A stretch of DNA of 64,000 bases, from contig JAPWDM010000008.1 in assembly GCA_035578155.1 (NCBI GenBank), positions 23,522,598 through 23,586,597 on the forward strand, in the 5' to 3' direction. The DNA comes from Brachynemurus nebulosus (Eukaryota > Arthropoda > Insecta > Neuroptera > Myrmeleontidae). The notes beneath the pieces were generated by a model. It was not told the origin of the DNA. It was given only the letters and a program-made list of their open reading frames with translations, and ran no database searches. Within the stretch, counting starts at the first letter, position 1. The number at the start of each line of letters is the position of its first letter. Below are positions 55,243 through 64,000 of the stretch, one piece after another. The translations under genes were made by a program, and so were the position numbers.

Positions 55243-56246
55243 AGTCGATGAGTTTCAAAACCATCTAATTGACACAACTAAAAATGTTCAGGAAACACAA
55301 AAAACTGTTTTCTCACTTATAGTAATAATTTTGATGTGGTTTTTACCATTAAATTTTTAGGAAAAATCATACAGTTCTTATAAAGAAATAATAACAACGA
55401 TGCCACTCATCAATAATTAGTAAATAACGATTAAAAATTACAATTAACTACTTTTGCAGCAGTTAGCTTTAATTAGATGGTTTTGAAACAGTTGATTTTG
55501 TAATTAGCTACTTTTGCAGCAATAACACTAACAATTAGACACTTTTGCAGCAGTAACACTAACAATTAGACACTTTTGCAACAGTTTATTATTCTTTCAA
55601 TAAGTTTTAAATAAAACAACATTCCTACAAATCTATCTATTTACATCGTACAACGTTGTTTTTATTATAACTTATGGAAACTAAGATATTTTCTTATTAT
55701 TAGAATATTCTCCTATAAAACAAGTCTCTTTGCTGTAATTTAACAGTAAAATTCAAATCAGAACCACGATGTTTCACACAATTTTATTCTGCACACATTC
55801 GCAGCCTGTTATATTTGACAATTCCATAAGTTTCTTTGTATTTTTTTCTAGTTATTCCAATAGTAAATATTTTCTTAGAGAGAGTAATAAAATTATCACA
55901 TACAATTATTTGATCTTCTGCAGGCTCTGCAGTGCTACATATTGACTACCTAACTAGCTATTTTTGTTCCAGGTTTTTCTAATGACACCATTTTTATATA
56001 AGTAATTAGATAGTTTTGCAACTGGTTTGTGTTGCTTGCAACGCCATGTTTTTCCAGTTGGAAAATATTGCAATTAGTTACTTTTGAAACAGTTTCGTAT
56101 TTTTGTCATTAAAATTAAAGGGGAAAAAGTTGACTTAGCACCGTCTAGTTGGTATTTTTTGGTCCAGTTTATCCTCCTGAATAATAAACCGTATCTAACT
56201 CAATTTTGAAAAAATCGTCAATTAGATAGTTTTAAAACTCAGCTAC
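55243..56246. mobile_element. TIR element with repeated AATTAGNYACTTTTGCARCAG motif
   Basis: The left arm agtcgatgagtttcaaaacc, atctaattgac faces the right arm gtcaattagatagttttaaa, actcagctact. TCAAGTG occurs directly on both sides (55236-55242, 56247-56253). The interior carries eight variants of aattagctacttttgcagca (about 55442, 55473, 55503, 55533, 55565, 56004, 56072, 56219), several in tandem at about 30-base spacing. It is 1004 bp and non-coding. Confidence 0.75.
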
Positions 56247-56291
56247 TCAAGTGTTCTTTCCCATTGCCAATTTTTTGTCTAATAATTTTGT

Positions 56292-56530
56292 ACTAATAAT
56301 TTTACAATAGAAGCGTTTGAAAGTTTCTATTTACATATTGTACTTCTTATACAGTAGCACATGTTTATTATTGAATTTCCACAAAATTATCGGACGTAAT
56401 AAAACCAGATTTTATAACACGATACTATAGCATAGGATCTTTCCATATTTTACAAAATATGACTTTTTGAAACAATATCACATAACTCCTTCTTCCATTT
56501 GCCGCTTCAATTATTAAATGACGGTAAAGT
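56292..56530 (+). repeat. Partner of the 29.6-29.9 kb TIR repeat (one arm)
   Basis: Shares tttacaatagaagcgtttga, cacatgtttattattgaatt, aaaaccagatttta, catagga and cacataactccttcttccat with 29648-29860. The left terminal arm is absent. Confidence 0.6.
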
Positions 56531-59500
56531 TCCGCTAGTACACATAGATGTTTTGATTTATTAATGATTTAGCAACCTCTATGGCATATTCCGCTAATAT
56601 TCGCTATTTTATTCCCATTAATCATGAAACTGCATCATAAAATAATCCCACGTAAATTTCGAACATTCGATAACAAGATAACTTTTGACTCGCCGATTCA
56701 TAGCCTACTTACGACTCCAACAATTCTGACTTAAGACACGTACCATTCTTAACAAAAATGTATTGAATACAGTTTGTAATATACAAACTGGAATAAATGA
56801 ATATAATTTTCATTGCAAATAGTAAAATTATGATTATATCGAGAGATCTTTTATAGAATTAATAATAATTTTTCTTAATAAAAAGAATGATATAACGGTA
56901 AATCATTTATTAACGTATACATAACCTATACATAGTTTATTTGTAGTGTAAACAGATCAAATATTACAATGTTTTGTGTTATGATAAATCGGTATTCGTG
57001 GAAAAAGATCAATCTCAACTCATCAATATTTTATATTTATTGAAATTATGTAACAGTTACCTAATATTTTATCCATTATTTCATAGAAAAAAAAAAATAC
57101 GGAAATGGTATCTCCGACAAAAAAAAAAAAAATTACAAAAATAAATATACCCCACTTCACATTTTGAAATTCAAAACAAATTTAAATTTCGAAAACAAAA
57201 AAAAAACCAAATCTGTTCTACTTGTTTATATTAGCAAGTTGCCCAAAATAATAGCTATTTATGCATGTAACAAGTACATAATGAGAATTTTATTAGAGGA
57301 CCGAGCCTTCGAGTGAGGTCAACAAAAAAAAAGAAAAAAAGAAACGAGTCTAATAAAGTCTTATTTTTGGAAACAGTGGAAACATTCGATATAACTCTTC
57401 ATTGCAGATACTAATCTTGGGTAATCAGAAGCTAATAAAATTCGAAGATTTCAAATTTCCGCGTAGCTTATTGGGTGTGTAACTTAATTTTTACAATTTT
57501 TTTTCAATTCAAATTAACTTCCCGCACTTTCGTTCTTTTCTAATATTGATACTAATCTCTCTAATCGTATTTAAGAATCAGCTGTGCGATCATTATATTC
57601 TATTTAACATAGTGAACACGATGGCGACTGTTTTAACAGGGAAAATGTTGTAGAAATTCAAGAATTTGTTGATAAATTCATCGCTTCGAAACCAAATAGT
57701 TTCTGCAGGGATCGCTTCCGTATATTGTATGATAGATGACGGAAGGTTATAGAAAACAATGGCGAATATTTTGAAAACTAATTTTTTTTTTAATATTTTT
57801 ATAATAAAATTTATATTTTATAAAAAATCTGTAAAAATTAAGTTACACACTTAATACCCTTGAATCTGTTACATTAATGTTGAGGAATATCCCTCAACAT
57901 TATTGAGGGAACACTTATAATGATGTCTCTCACTGGTGTGGGGTGACACCCTTATGTACGAGGTTCATGTTCAACTATTAAAATTTCCTAGTTTCCGAAA
58001 AAGCTTACGAATTTATTAAACGTCTCTTCCAAAAAAACTGATAGATTTATGTTTTTCGAATAATATGATTTTGAACCGATACCTAAGCCTCAGGTAAACA
58101 TAATAATTTATTATATCTTTTAAATTAGTGCCTTGGCACAAAATTTTCTATTATACATAAAAAATAACAAAGTAAGTACATAAATAACACGTAAAACAAT
58201 ATTTTAAAAAAAAATTGTTTTTTTTCTGATGTCATCCCCGAAAATATTCGGCCAAGTCTCGCTAGCCTAAATCCTGATTCGCCCCTGGTTGATATTTTTT
58301 TTTGTCATATTTTCAAATAATTTTATGTATTCATTTTGAAAGACGTCAAAAATAATTTATTAAATTACAATGCGGAAGTCTTCTGTGGAAATTTTAAATT
58401 ATAAAACATTAAATAAAAAAGACATTATAGTTCGGCCAATAGTAAATCAGGATTTATTGCATGTGGTAACAAATAAATAATAAATTAATTTATTCGCAAA
58501 AGGTCTGACAGTGATGCGTGTTTTGTCATAAGAGCATTATAAATGGAGGGCCTGGCGGGGTGGCAAATCATTCAAGTCTGAAACTGAAAGGGGCCCAATG
58601 TATTTTTATTTTTGTTTTGTATTATTTTTTTTAATGTGTTTAGACCACTAATATCATTTCGAAATATAAAAATAATAAATCGTTAACAATATGCTAGTCT
58701 AATGTTTAGGTGAAACGGTTCATAAAACTCACATATCCAATTTTTTCAAATTGCCATTTTGATATCTATGGATTTTTTTTATAGAAACAGGGCCATTTGA
58801 TTGTGTATCGATATCTTTTCGAAATTAATTCTGTTCTATTAATATTTAATACTGAAAGTTACAATATGAGGGTCGTTTCTAAAACTTAAATTATATCTGA
58901 GTCAATAAGGGCATGTTGTTGTGAGCTTGAATAATCTGTCATTCTAGGACTATCTTAATCCTCAACCAATCATGCGCCTGGCTTCAGTGATTTAACATAC
59001 TGTTTGTAGTTTTTATACCATGAATGTCGTTCAGTTCAGACTATATCGTGAGAATTTGCTCTATCTTTTCAAAAGCGATTTTGTCCATGGATGTCAATGT
59101 AAAACTCACTTTCTCTAAAACTGATTTTTAAATATGCATAGTCTAGTAAGAGAAAAAATTTCCACCGGTTTATCGACGACACTGAAGTAAAAGCTAAATC
59201 TTACCATCTCTCAAACCATTTTTAAATAAAAATCGAAAACCATCCAATATAAATAGAGAAACATATGATTAAAAATGTATGCGCCATCTAACGGTGATCA
59301 TCAATCACATATTTTATCAACGTTTGGTTTCGTTTATAGAATTTCTTCTATCGAATGCATCGACTACTTTCTTCCAAAATACTACTTCGTTAAAATATAA
59401 ATAATATTTAAATAACTGAATAAAGAAACGTTGATTTTTTGTGTGTTGAATACTTAAAATGTTTTCAAAATCTCCATTTTGATTTGTATAGGTACCTTGA

Positions 59501-60120
59501 ATCATTGTTAAGTCGTCTGATAAAGATGAATTTTATGAAACGGAACAAATAGTAAATTTAATGACTTATTTAAAATTAAAAAAGAAATTTGTTCTTTTTG
59601 TTTCTTTTCCAACTGTATTTTTTAGTTCTATTAACATTTAAACGTTATTGCTTCCTAAAATTTTCTATTAAATCATATTATTCAATATTCCGTGGAAAGT
59701 AGTAAGTCCTTGTAACACAAAGTAGTTGGGCTCAAATACATAAAAGGACTTGTTTGCGAAAAGGGCTTGTTACAAATCTTTACATTTAAGAAAATAGCAC
59801 AACTAATTTCTACGTTAAACTTAGTTACTACAATTAAGGTGATTACTTTTTTCCGGCTTTCATGATAATTTCGTAAGTCCCAAAATTCCTGTATCTTACA
59901 GTCTATAAATATGAAATTTTGCATGAACATGCTACAGGTGTAGACTTCAATTAACATACAGTAAAAAATATTATTCTTAATTTCTTCAAGTACATATTTT
60001 TTCGCGTGGAAAAATGAGGACGAAAATTATTTTTTAACGTACCCAGCGTGTGGGATATTGTTAGAAAGATCTTTCAAAATGAAGTTGAGATTCCTTTAAC
60101 CACTTTCCAATTTGAAGTGT
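56531..60120. other. AT-rich DNA, no gene recognised
   Basis: It contains A-runs (57090-57200, 57325-57345), short hairpins such as gaggaatatccctcaacatt at 57880, and a lone hAT-like phrase (atcctgattcgcccctg, 58271-58287). I could not support any coding region. The short frames at 59317-59505 and 59682-59957 on the minus strand show no recognisable domain. Confidence 0.35.
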
Positions 60121-60130
60121 TTGTTTAGAG

Positions 60131-60160
60131 CAGAGGTTCCCAAACATTTTAGATTTGTTT
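60131..60160 (+). repeat. hAT-type left end CAGAGGTTCCCAAAC, fragment
   Basis: cagaggttcccaaacatttt agrees with a second end, cagcggttcccaaacttttt, at 63027. Both continue agatt. No right end is seen, and a T-run followed by family Y begins here. Confidence 0.5.
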
Positions 60161-60881
60161 TTTTTTTTTTTTAGAAACAAGAAAAATCATTTTCTTTTGG
60201 TATAAAATTGGTAGGCGTAAGGGTTAAAAGTTGAGACCCCCAAAAGGCACCCCCTTGGTACTAACTCAATCCGAATACAAAATTTCAGCCCTCTAGGTTT
60301 ATTTGGGTGACCTGTGCGAGTGGTACCAACTTCAAAAACGTCAAAAGAGCATGAAATTGTAGCTTAAAAATGGTGGGGGTAGGGGGTAAAATATTAAAAC
60401 CTCCAAAAAGCAGACCCTAGGTACGAACTCTATCAATATACCAAATTTCAACCCTCTAAGTTAATTCTGGGGGACTGTGGGCGGGTAAGATCCAGCAAAA
60501 ATCATTTTTCCCCCTCTTTTCCCTCCAAATCATCCTAAGAAGCTGAATTTTGAATATGTTGTAGGTAATTGACCGAAACATTATTTCCAACCGGTTTGGA
60601 AAAGTTTTATTGTTTTGTTGCCCCCCACCACCCCCTAAATGTTGGGTCAGATCCAAAATTTAACCCCACTTTTATAGTATGAGGTGCCTCGAAAATGAGC
60701 CCCACTTACCAAATTTCAGCTCTTAACTTCCATAGGGGGGGCCTACACATATTAAAAGGTGGCGGAAATTCAGATATTTTTTTCTACAGAATCGTGTTCT
60801 ACGGGTCCGAGAACGGATAGCGCCCCTACTCTCGCCTCTCGCCGTTCTTATCGTATAGGCTGTATAAGTCTAATTTTTTCA

Positions 60882-61101
60882 ATTTCAATTTTAATTGAAA
60901 AATTGTAACTGCTTCTCGCATTATAGAGAGTACATACACATAAGTGGTTGAATGTTGTTTGTATCGGACGCCTTTCGAGCAAAGGACCGGTGGTGTAATG
61001 GATAGCACACCTGGCTAGTTACTAGAAGATCCTGGGTTCGATTCCCGGCCGATCCGGATAATTTTTTCAATCACTTTGTGATTTTTAATCTAATTTTTTC
61101 A
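60882..61101 (+). mobile_element. 220 bp insertion flanked by a 13-bp direct repeat, contains tRNA-like sequence
   Basis: TCTAATTTTTTCA occurs at 60869-60881 and 61089-61101. The 11.6 kb homologue lacks everything between, with one tctaattttt. This fits a retroposed insertion with target duplication, or a deletion between repeats in the other copy. It starts with a small palindrome (ttcaattttaattgaa) and holds a tRNA-like segment about 100 bases in. Confidence 0.55.
60984..61056 (+). tRNA. tRNA-Thr(AGT)-like sequence, probably pseudogene or tRNA-derived
   Basis: A 73-base cloverleaf can be drawn. The acceptor is GGACCGG with CCGATCC (one C-A mismatch), the D stem GTGT/GCAC, the anticodon stem CCTGG/CTAGA (first pair C-A lost) with loop CTAGTTA giving anticodon AGT. 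The T arm is CTGGG-TTCGATT-CCCGG and the discriminator is G. Internal polymerase III boxes look good: TGGTGTAATGG (A box, 60991-61001) and GGTTCGATTCC (B box, 61035-61045). Threonine tRNAs normally carry a discriminator A. The two stem mismatches, the G and the location in a repeat insertion argue for a pseudogene or SINE-like head. Confidence 0.55.
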
Positions 61102-61970
61102 GTTGAAAAATTCGACTAAAAATGATAAATATTAGAACTGTTAGTATTTGGGTTGACACAAGTTCGTAGCAAAGGGATTTTGATGAAGAAGAGAAAATTT
61201 GACATCTGTAAAACAGTTAAAATGTGGTTAAAATATGAAAAAAATGCGTGAATGAGTTAGTGAATATTCAATTTAGTGTATACAAACGTCAAATTTAAAT
61301 AGCAAACGTCATAAAATAACTGGAGAACTGTAAATGAATGGAAAAATTAAATCAATTGCATGTATTTTCAGATCTACAAAATTCAGCTCATAAATGACAT
61401 TTGAGCAAATGCACTTTAAGAATAGTCTGATTTTTTAACATCAGATGTCATACCGTCATTCGACAGATCTCAAGATTTGAGAAATATAATTTCTGATGTG
61501 ACTCAAAAGTTGTCTACTAAGAAAAGCATTACATTGATATTCTTAGAATGTTATTGTTTTTATTCGTTTCAAAAATTGTGATATTTGACATATTTTTGCG
61601 TTAATATTTTAAATTCAAATTATGTAAATTTATAAATTCAGTTGAATTTATTACGTTTTATAATTCTTGGTAATTAATTAGACTTGAAATGTAAGCGCCC
61701 AGTAAATTCATTTAATTGCCTGTTAAACTAAAAACTCAATATTCAAGGATGAGTTATGCACATTAGTAAATAGGAACATTTCTTTAAAATTTTTATCACC
61801 TTAGACTAAGGCGGTCAACCGTCCCGGATTATGCGGGGCAGTCCCGGAAAAGCAGCTGTTGTACACAGCATTAAAATTTTTGTTAAAATAGTCCCGGAAT
61901 GAGTCTAATGTGTTTCGGAAGTCCTGCATTCAGTAGATTGGAGATAATAAAAAAAATTTAATTGACAAGT

Positions 61971-62353
61971 AAGGCTGTATACACAATCAATGAAATAAGG
62001 AATAATAAATAAGAAATAAGAAATAAGAAACAATAAATAAGGAATAAGAAATAAGAAATAAGGAGTATGCCATCTAGTGATGTTGAATGGAACTTTAACG
62101 TAACTGGTCATAGATATAAATAAGTAGGTATTTTTTTACGTCAAAATTCATGATTTTTTTCACTTAGTGACAAAAAAGTCATCACGAACGTTACTTTTTC
62201 ATGAATTCTGATGTACAAAAATACCCAACCCAAATACATTTACCTATGAGCAGTTAAGTTTTAAAGTTTCATTCAAGGTCACTAGATGGCATACTCCTTA
62301 TTTCTGATTTCTTATTTCTTATTCCTTATTTCATTGATTGTGTATACAGCCTT
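61971..62353. mobile_element. Foldback MITE with AATAAGG-repeat arms (copy 2)
   Basis: It starts aaggctgtatacacaatcaa and ends with the inverse, ttgattgtgtatacagcctt. The left arm carries more AAATAAG/GAATAAG units (about 62000-62070) than the right arm or copy 1, so arm length varies by repeat slippage. The central parts match copy 1 (gtatgccatctagtg, catgattttttttcac-like). Confidence 0.85.
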
Positions 62354-62496
62354 AAGGTCTCGAGACCGAACCTATCAATTTTGATAAAATTTGAATATGT
62401 TGTAGAACAGTGTTTTTCAACCTATATTCAGTTATAGCCCGGTAAAATCCCAGATAATTTTGTGCGAATATCAGTTTTCTAAATTACATAAGTTTT

Positions 62497-62740
62497 GTAA
62501 TATGAAATATTGTTTTCCGACCACTTCGTCTACCATATAATTTAGATACATATCGATACTTTCTTAAGCAAGAGAGAAATATTTAAAAGCTTACTTATTA
62601 ATGCTTTGTACTTTGTACTATTCTTTAATTTTAAATAGTATTATTGTATCCTAGAATCATTTCCACTATAGTAGTTGGAATAATATTTGGTCGTGTAATA
62701 TGAAATGTCGTTTTCCGACCATTTTGCTGACTATATCACA
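62497..62740 (+). repeat. Dispersed repeat modules, copies 3 and 4
   Basis: tgtaatatgaaatattgttt, tccgaccacttcg and accatataatttagata at 62497-62540, and tcgtgtaatatgaaatgtcg, ttttccgaccattttgctga at 62692-62732, match 14112-14215 and 14755-14822. Confidence 0.6.
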
Positions 62741-63026
62741 TTATCACCCCACTAAGTTAGTCCCGTTATTTTCTTTTCTTCAGACAAAAAAAATTATATC
62801 GTACTATGGTCCGGCCTCGGGACCGTTACTTGTCATTGTTTCTTTTTTTTTGCTCATTAATTGTATTTTTAAAAGGAAATTTTTAAAAATTTTTCAAGAT
62901 ATCACACGAGTAAAAATAAGGTCTTGATTGTTATGTACATTGTCCCGCACTGACTAGTGAAAAAATTAGCCGCCTTATCGCCTCATATCTGTCAGCTTTG
63001 TTTTAGTATAGGCATCTAATTACACC

Positions 63027-63060
63027 AGCGGTTCCCAAACTTTTTAGATTCGCTAAATGA
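63027..63060 (+). repeat. hAT-type left end CAGCGGTTCCCAAAC, fragment
   Basis: cagcggttcccaaacttttt, agattcgctaaatg. Related to 60131. No right end is seen within the window. Confidence 0.5.
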
Positions 63061-63099
63061 TTTTGATTGGATGAAAACCGAAATAAAAACTGTTTAATG

Positions 63100-63310
63100 A
63101 TATGGTTCATTTCAGTTAAATTTAACCATGTTTCGTCACTTTGAATTTAAATAATTTCCGTTTTCTTGGCTTTATCTCTTTTATTATTGCATTTATGTAA
63201 ATTTTAAATTTGCGGTTTATTTTTAGGAAAGAATAGAACATTGATTTGTTTCGAATATAAGAATTATTTAATTTTTTAACGAAAACTCATGATCAATCTG
63301 AAATGAGGTA
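63100..63310 (+). repeat. Dispersed repeat, copy 2 (partner 38990-39215)
   Basis: Nearly identical to 38990-39215 over about 210 bases with a few small indels (agaaaagattg against agaacattg). Confidence 0.75.
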
Positions 63311-63541
63311 TACTTTTGTGTTTATACACATACGATTTCTTCTTTCGATTTAAAAAAAAAGAAGAAAATGACGCTTACATAGAATATCAGCTTATAAGTA
63401 TCCACATAATCTTTCTAATTTTATATGTATTAGTTATTATAAATGACAATTATAAAATATTCATAAAATGTGTAGATTAAAAGTTTTTTCTCACGCACCA
63501 CATCGTCTTGAATATATTATAATAATATAATATATAATCGT

Positions 63542-63737
63542 CAGGGCCGTGGAGAGAAATGTCGGGCCCCGCGAACAAAGCACATTTCTTAAAAATTTCT
63601 CCCCAAAAACATAAACGATAAGCAAAAAGAAGTTTGTTTTACTTTTTTCCGTGCTCCTACTTACCGTTACGGGCCCCCGCTTCCAGCCCGGGCCCCGGGG
63701 CTGTAACCCCAGCTACCCCACCCTCTCGTCGGGCCTG
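63542..63737. mobile_element. hAT MITE with CAGGSCCGNNGAGAG ends, perfect 8-bp TSD
   Basis: The left end is CAGGGCCGTGGAGAG and the right end, read inward, CAGGCCCGACGAGAG. The exact duplication ATAATCGT stands at 63534-63541 and 63738-63745. It is 196 bp with a GC-rich right half (gggcccccgc, cccgggccccgggg) and no coding capacity. Confidence 0.9.
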
Positions 63738-64000
63738 ATAATCGTTAAAAAGAGCTCCTAAAGTAAAACTGAGATCCCTTTTAACATTTTTCATTTTTAA
63801 ACTCCATTTACGAAATATTGAGCTTCATAATGAAGTAATTTTGGCACCGGAAATTCGCTGTTATACAGGTTGCTACGACAGGCGTAGTTTTCTTCTAAAA
63901 TATTCTTATTTTCAGGAAGATGAAAAGTTGAACTAAAAGAAAAATAACAACCTATTTTAAAATTTAGACCTACAAAATTTGTGTTGGTAGAGGTTTTTTA

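Larger units (their letters stand above)
60160..61130 (+). repeat. Repeat family Y, second half, with a 220 bp insertion
   Basis: It matches 11100-11640: tandem blocks with aaaatggtgggggtaggggg, aaaacctccaaaaag and caaatttcaaccctctaagt, then the conserved end acgggtccgagaacggatag, cgcccctactctcgcctctc. The match stops at 60881 and resumes at 61102 (gttgaaaaattcgactaaaa). Confidence 0.7.
61807..62977. mobile_element. hAT-like element with TAAGGCGGTCAAC ends (long form)
   Basis: The left end is taaggcggtcaaccgtcccg and gattatgcggggcagtcccg; the right end, read inward, is taaggcggctaattttttca, ctagtcagtgcgggac. Both correspond to the ends of the 177 bp short form at 31947-32123 in opposite orientation. 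The interior has a foldback MITE (61971-62353) and two dispersed modules (62497-62570, 62690-62740), so much of the length comes from insertions. Confidence 0.55.

Noticed and set aside
58271..58287. Phrase atcctgattcgcccctg resembling a hAT end (CAGGGGCGAATC)
   Set aside because: I found no partner end or duplication nearby. A single 17-base match is too weak to call an element.

Overview
This is a strongly AT-rich eukaryotic window with no bacterial organisation. I find no convincing host exon. Nearly everything I can recognise is transposable-element or satellite DNA. The mix is a LINE 3' end with an RNase H-type C-terminal finger, a Penelope-like element with a GIY-YIG domain, Helitrons ending in CTAG|T, many hAT-like elements with CAGNGGC or TAGNGATG ends, TA-target MITEs, foldbacks and long (AT)n tracts. 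This suggests an insect nuclear genome. A hemipteran such as an aphid is plausible, but that is a guess from composition and repeat style.

Layout. 1-698: 5'-truncated LINE on the minus strand whose 3' UTR is a series of five hairpins. 811-1463: hAT-like element built of an AATCGAT motif (second copy 28032-28750). 2371-7030: several copies of one dispersed repeat associated with (AT)n tracts. One (AT)n tract is split by a hAT-like element (2852-5088) that keeps a remnant of a transposase zinc finger. 8931-12828: compound palindrome of four arms, interrupted by a 1.1 kb insertion. 12891-13291: TA-target MITE whose empty site is present elsewhere in the window. 17260-20640: two Penelope-like copies head to head. 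One has a single stop before the catalytic YVDD, and the other has lost the RT core in frame. 20640-22820: palindromic and foldback MITEs. 22965-27683: pogo/Tc1-like TIR element carrying an inverted pair of ~142 bp satellite arrays.

From 28 to 45 kb come further hAT MITEs, two of them made of hexanucleotide repeats and flanked by perfect 8-bp target duplications (37643-38056 and 41501-41965). 44977-50013: a 5 kb hAT-like element containing a long-TIR element. That inner element carries ~103 bp tandem units, several with a perfect heat-shock-element consensus. 50.4-51.7 kb holds more repeats. 51.7-55.04 kb holds three Helitrons in tandem, and 55243-56246 a TIR element with an eight-fold internal motif. 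The last 8 kb contain a tRNA-Thr-like sequence inside a 220 bp insertion, foldback MITEs and a 196 bp hAT MITE with a perfect 8-bp duplication.

The only substantial protein-coding sequence is the pair of Penelope-like reading frames. The LINE and hAT remnants are fragments. The window reads as a nested TE cluster in which the order of several insertions can be worked out from the sequence. All identity and family calls come from reading alone; no database search was run.
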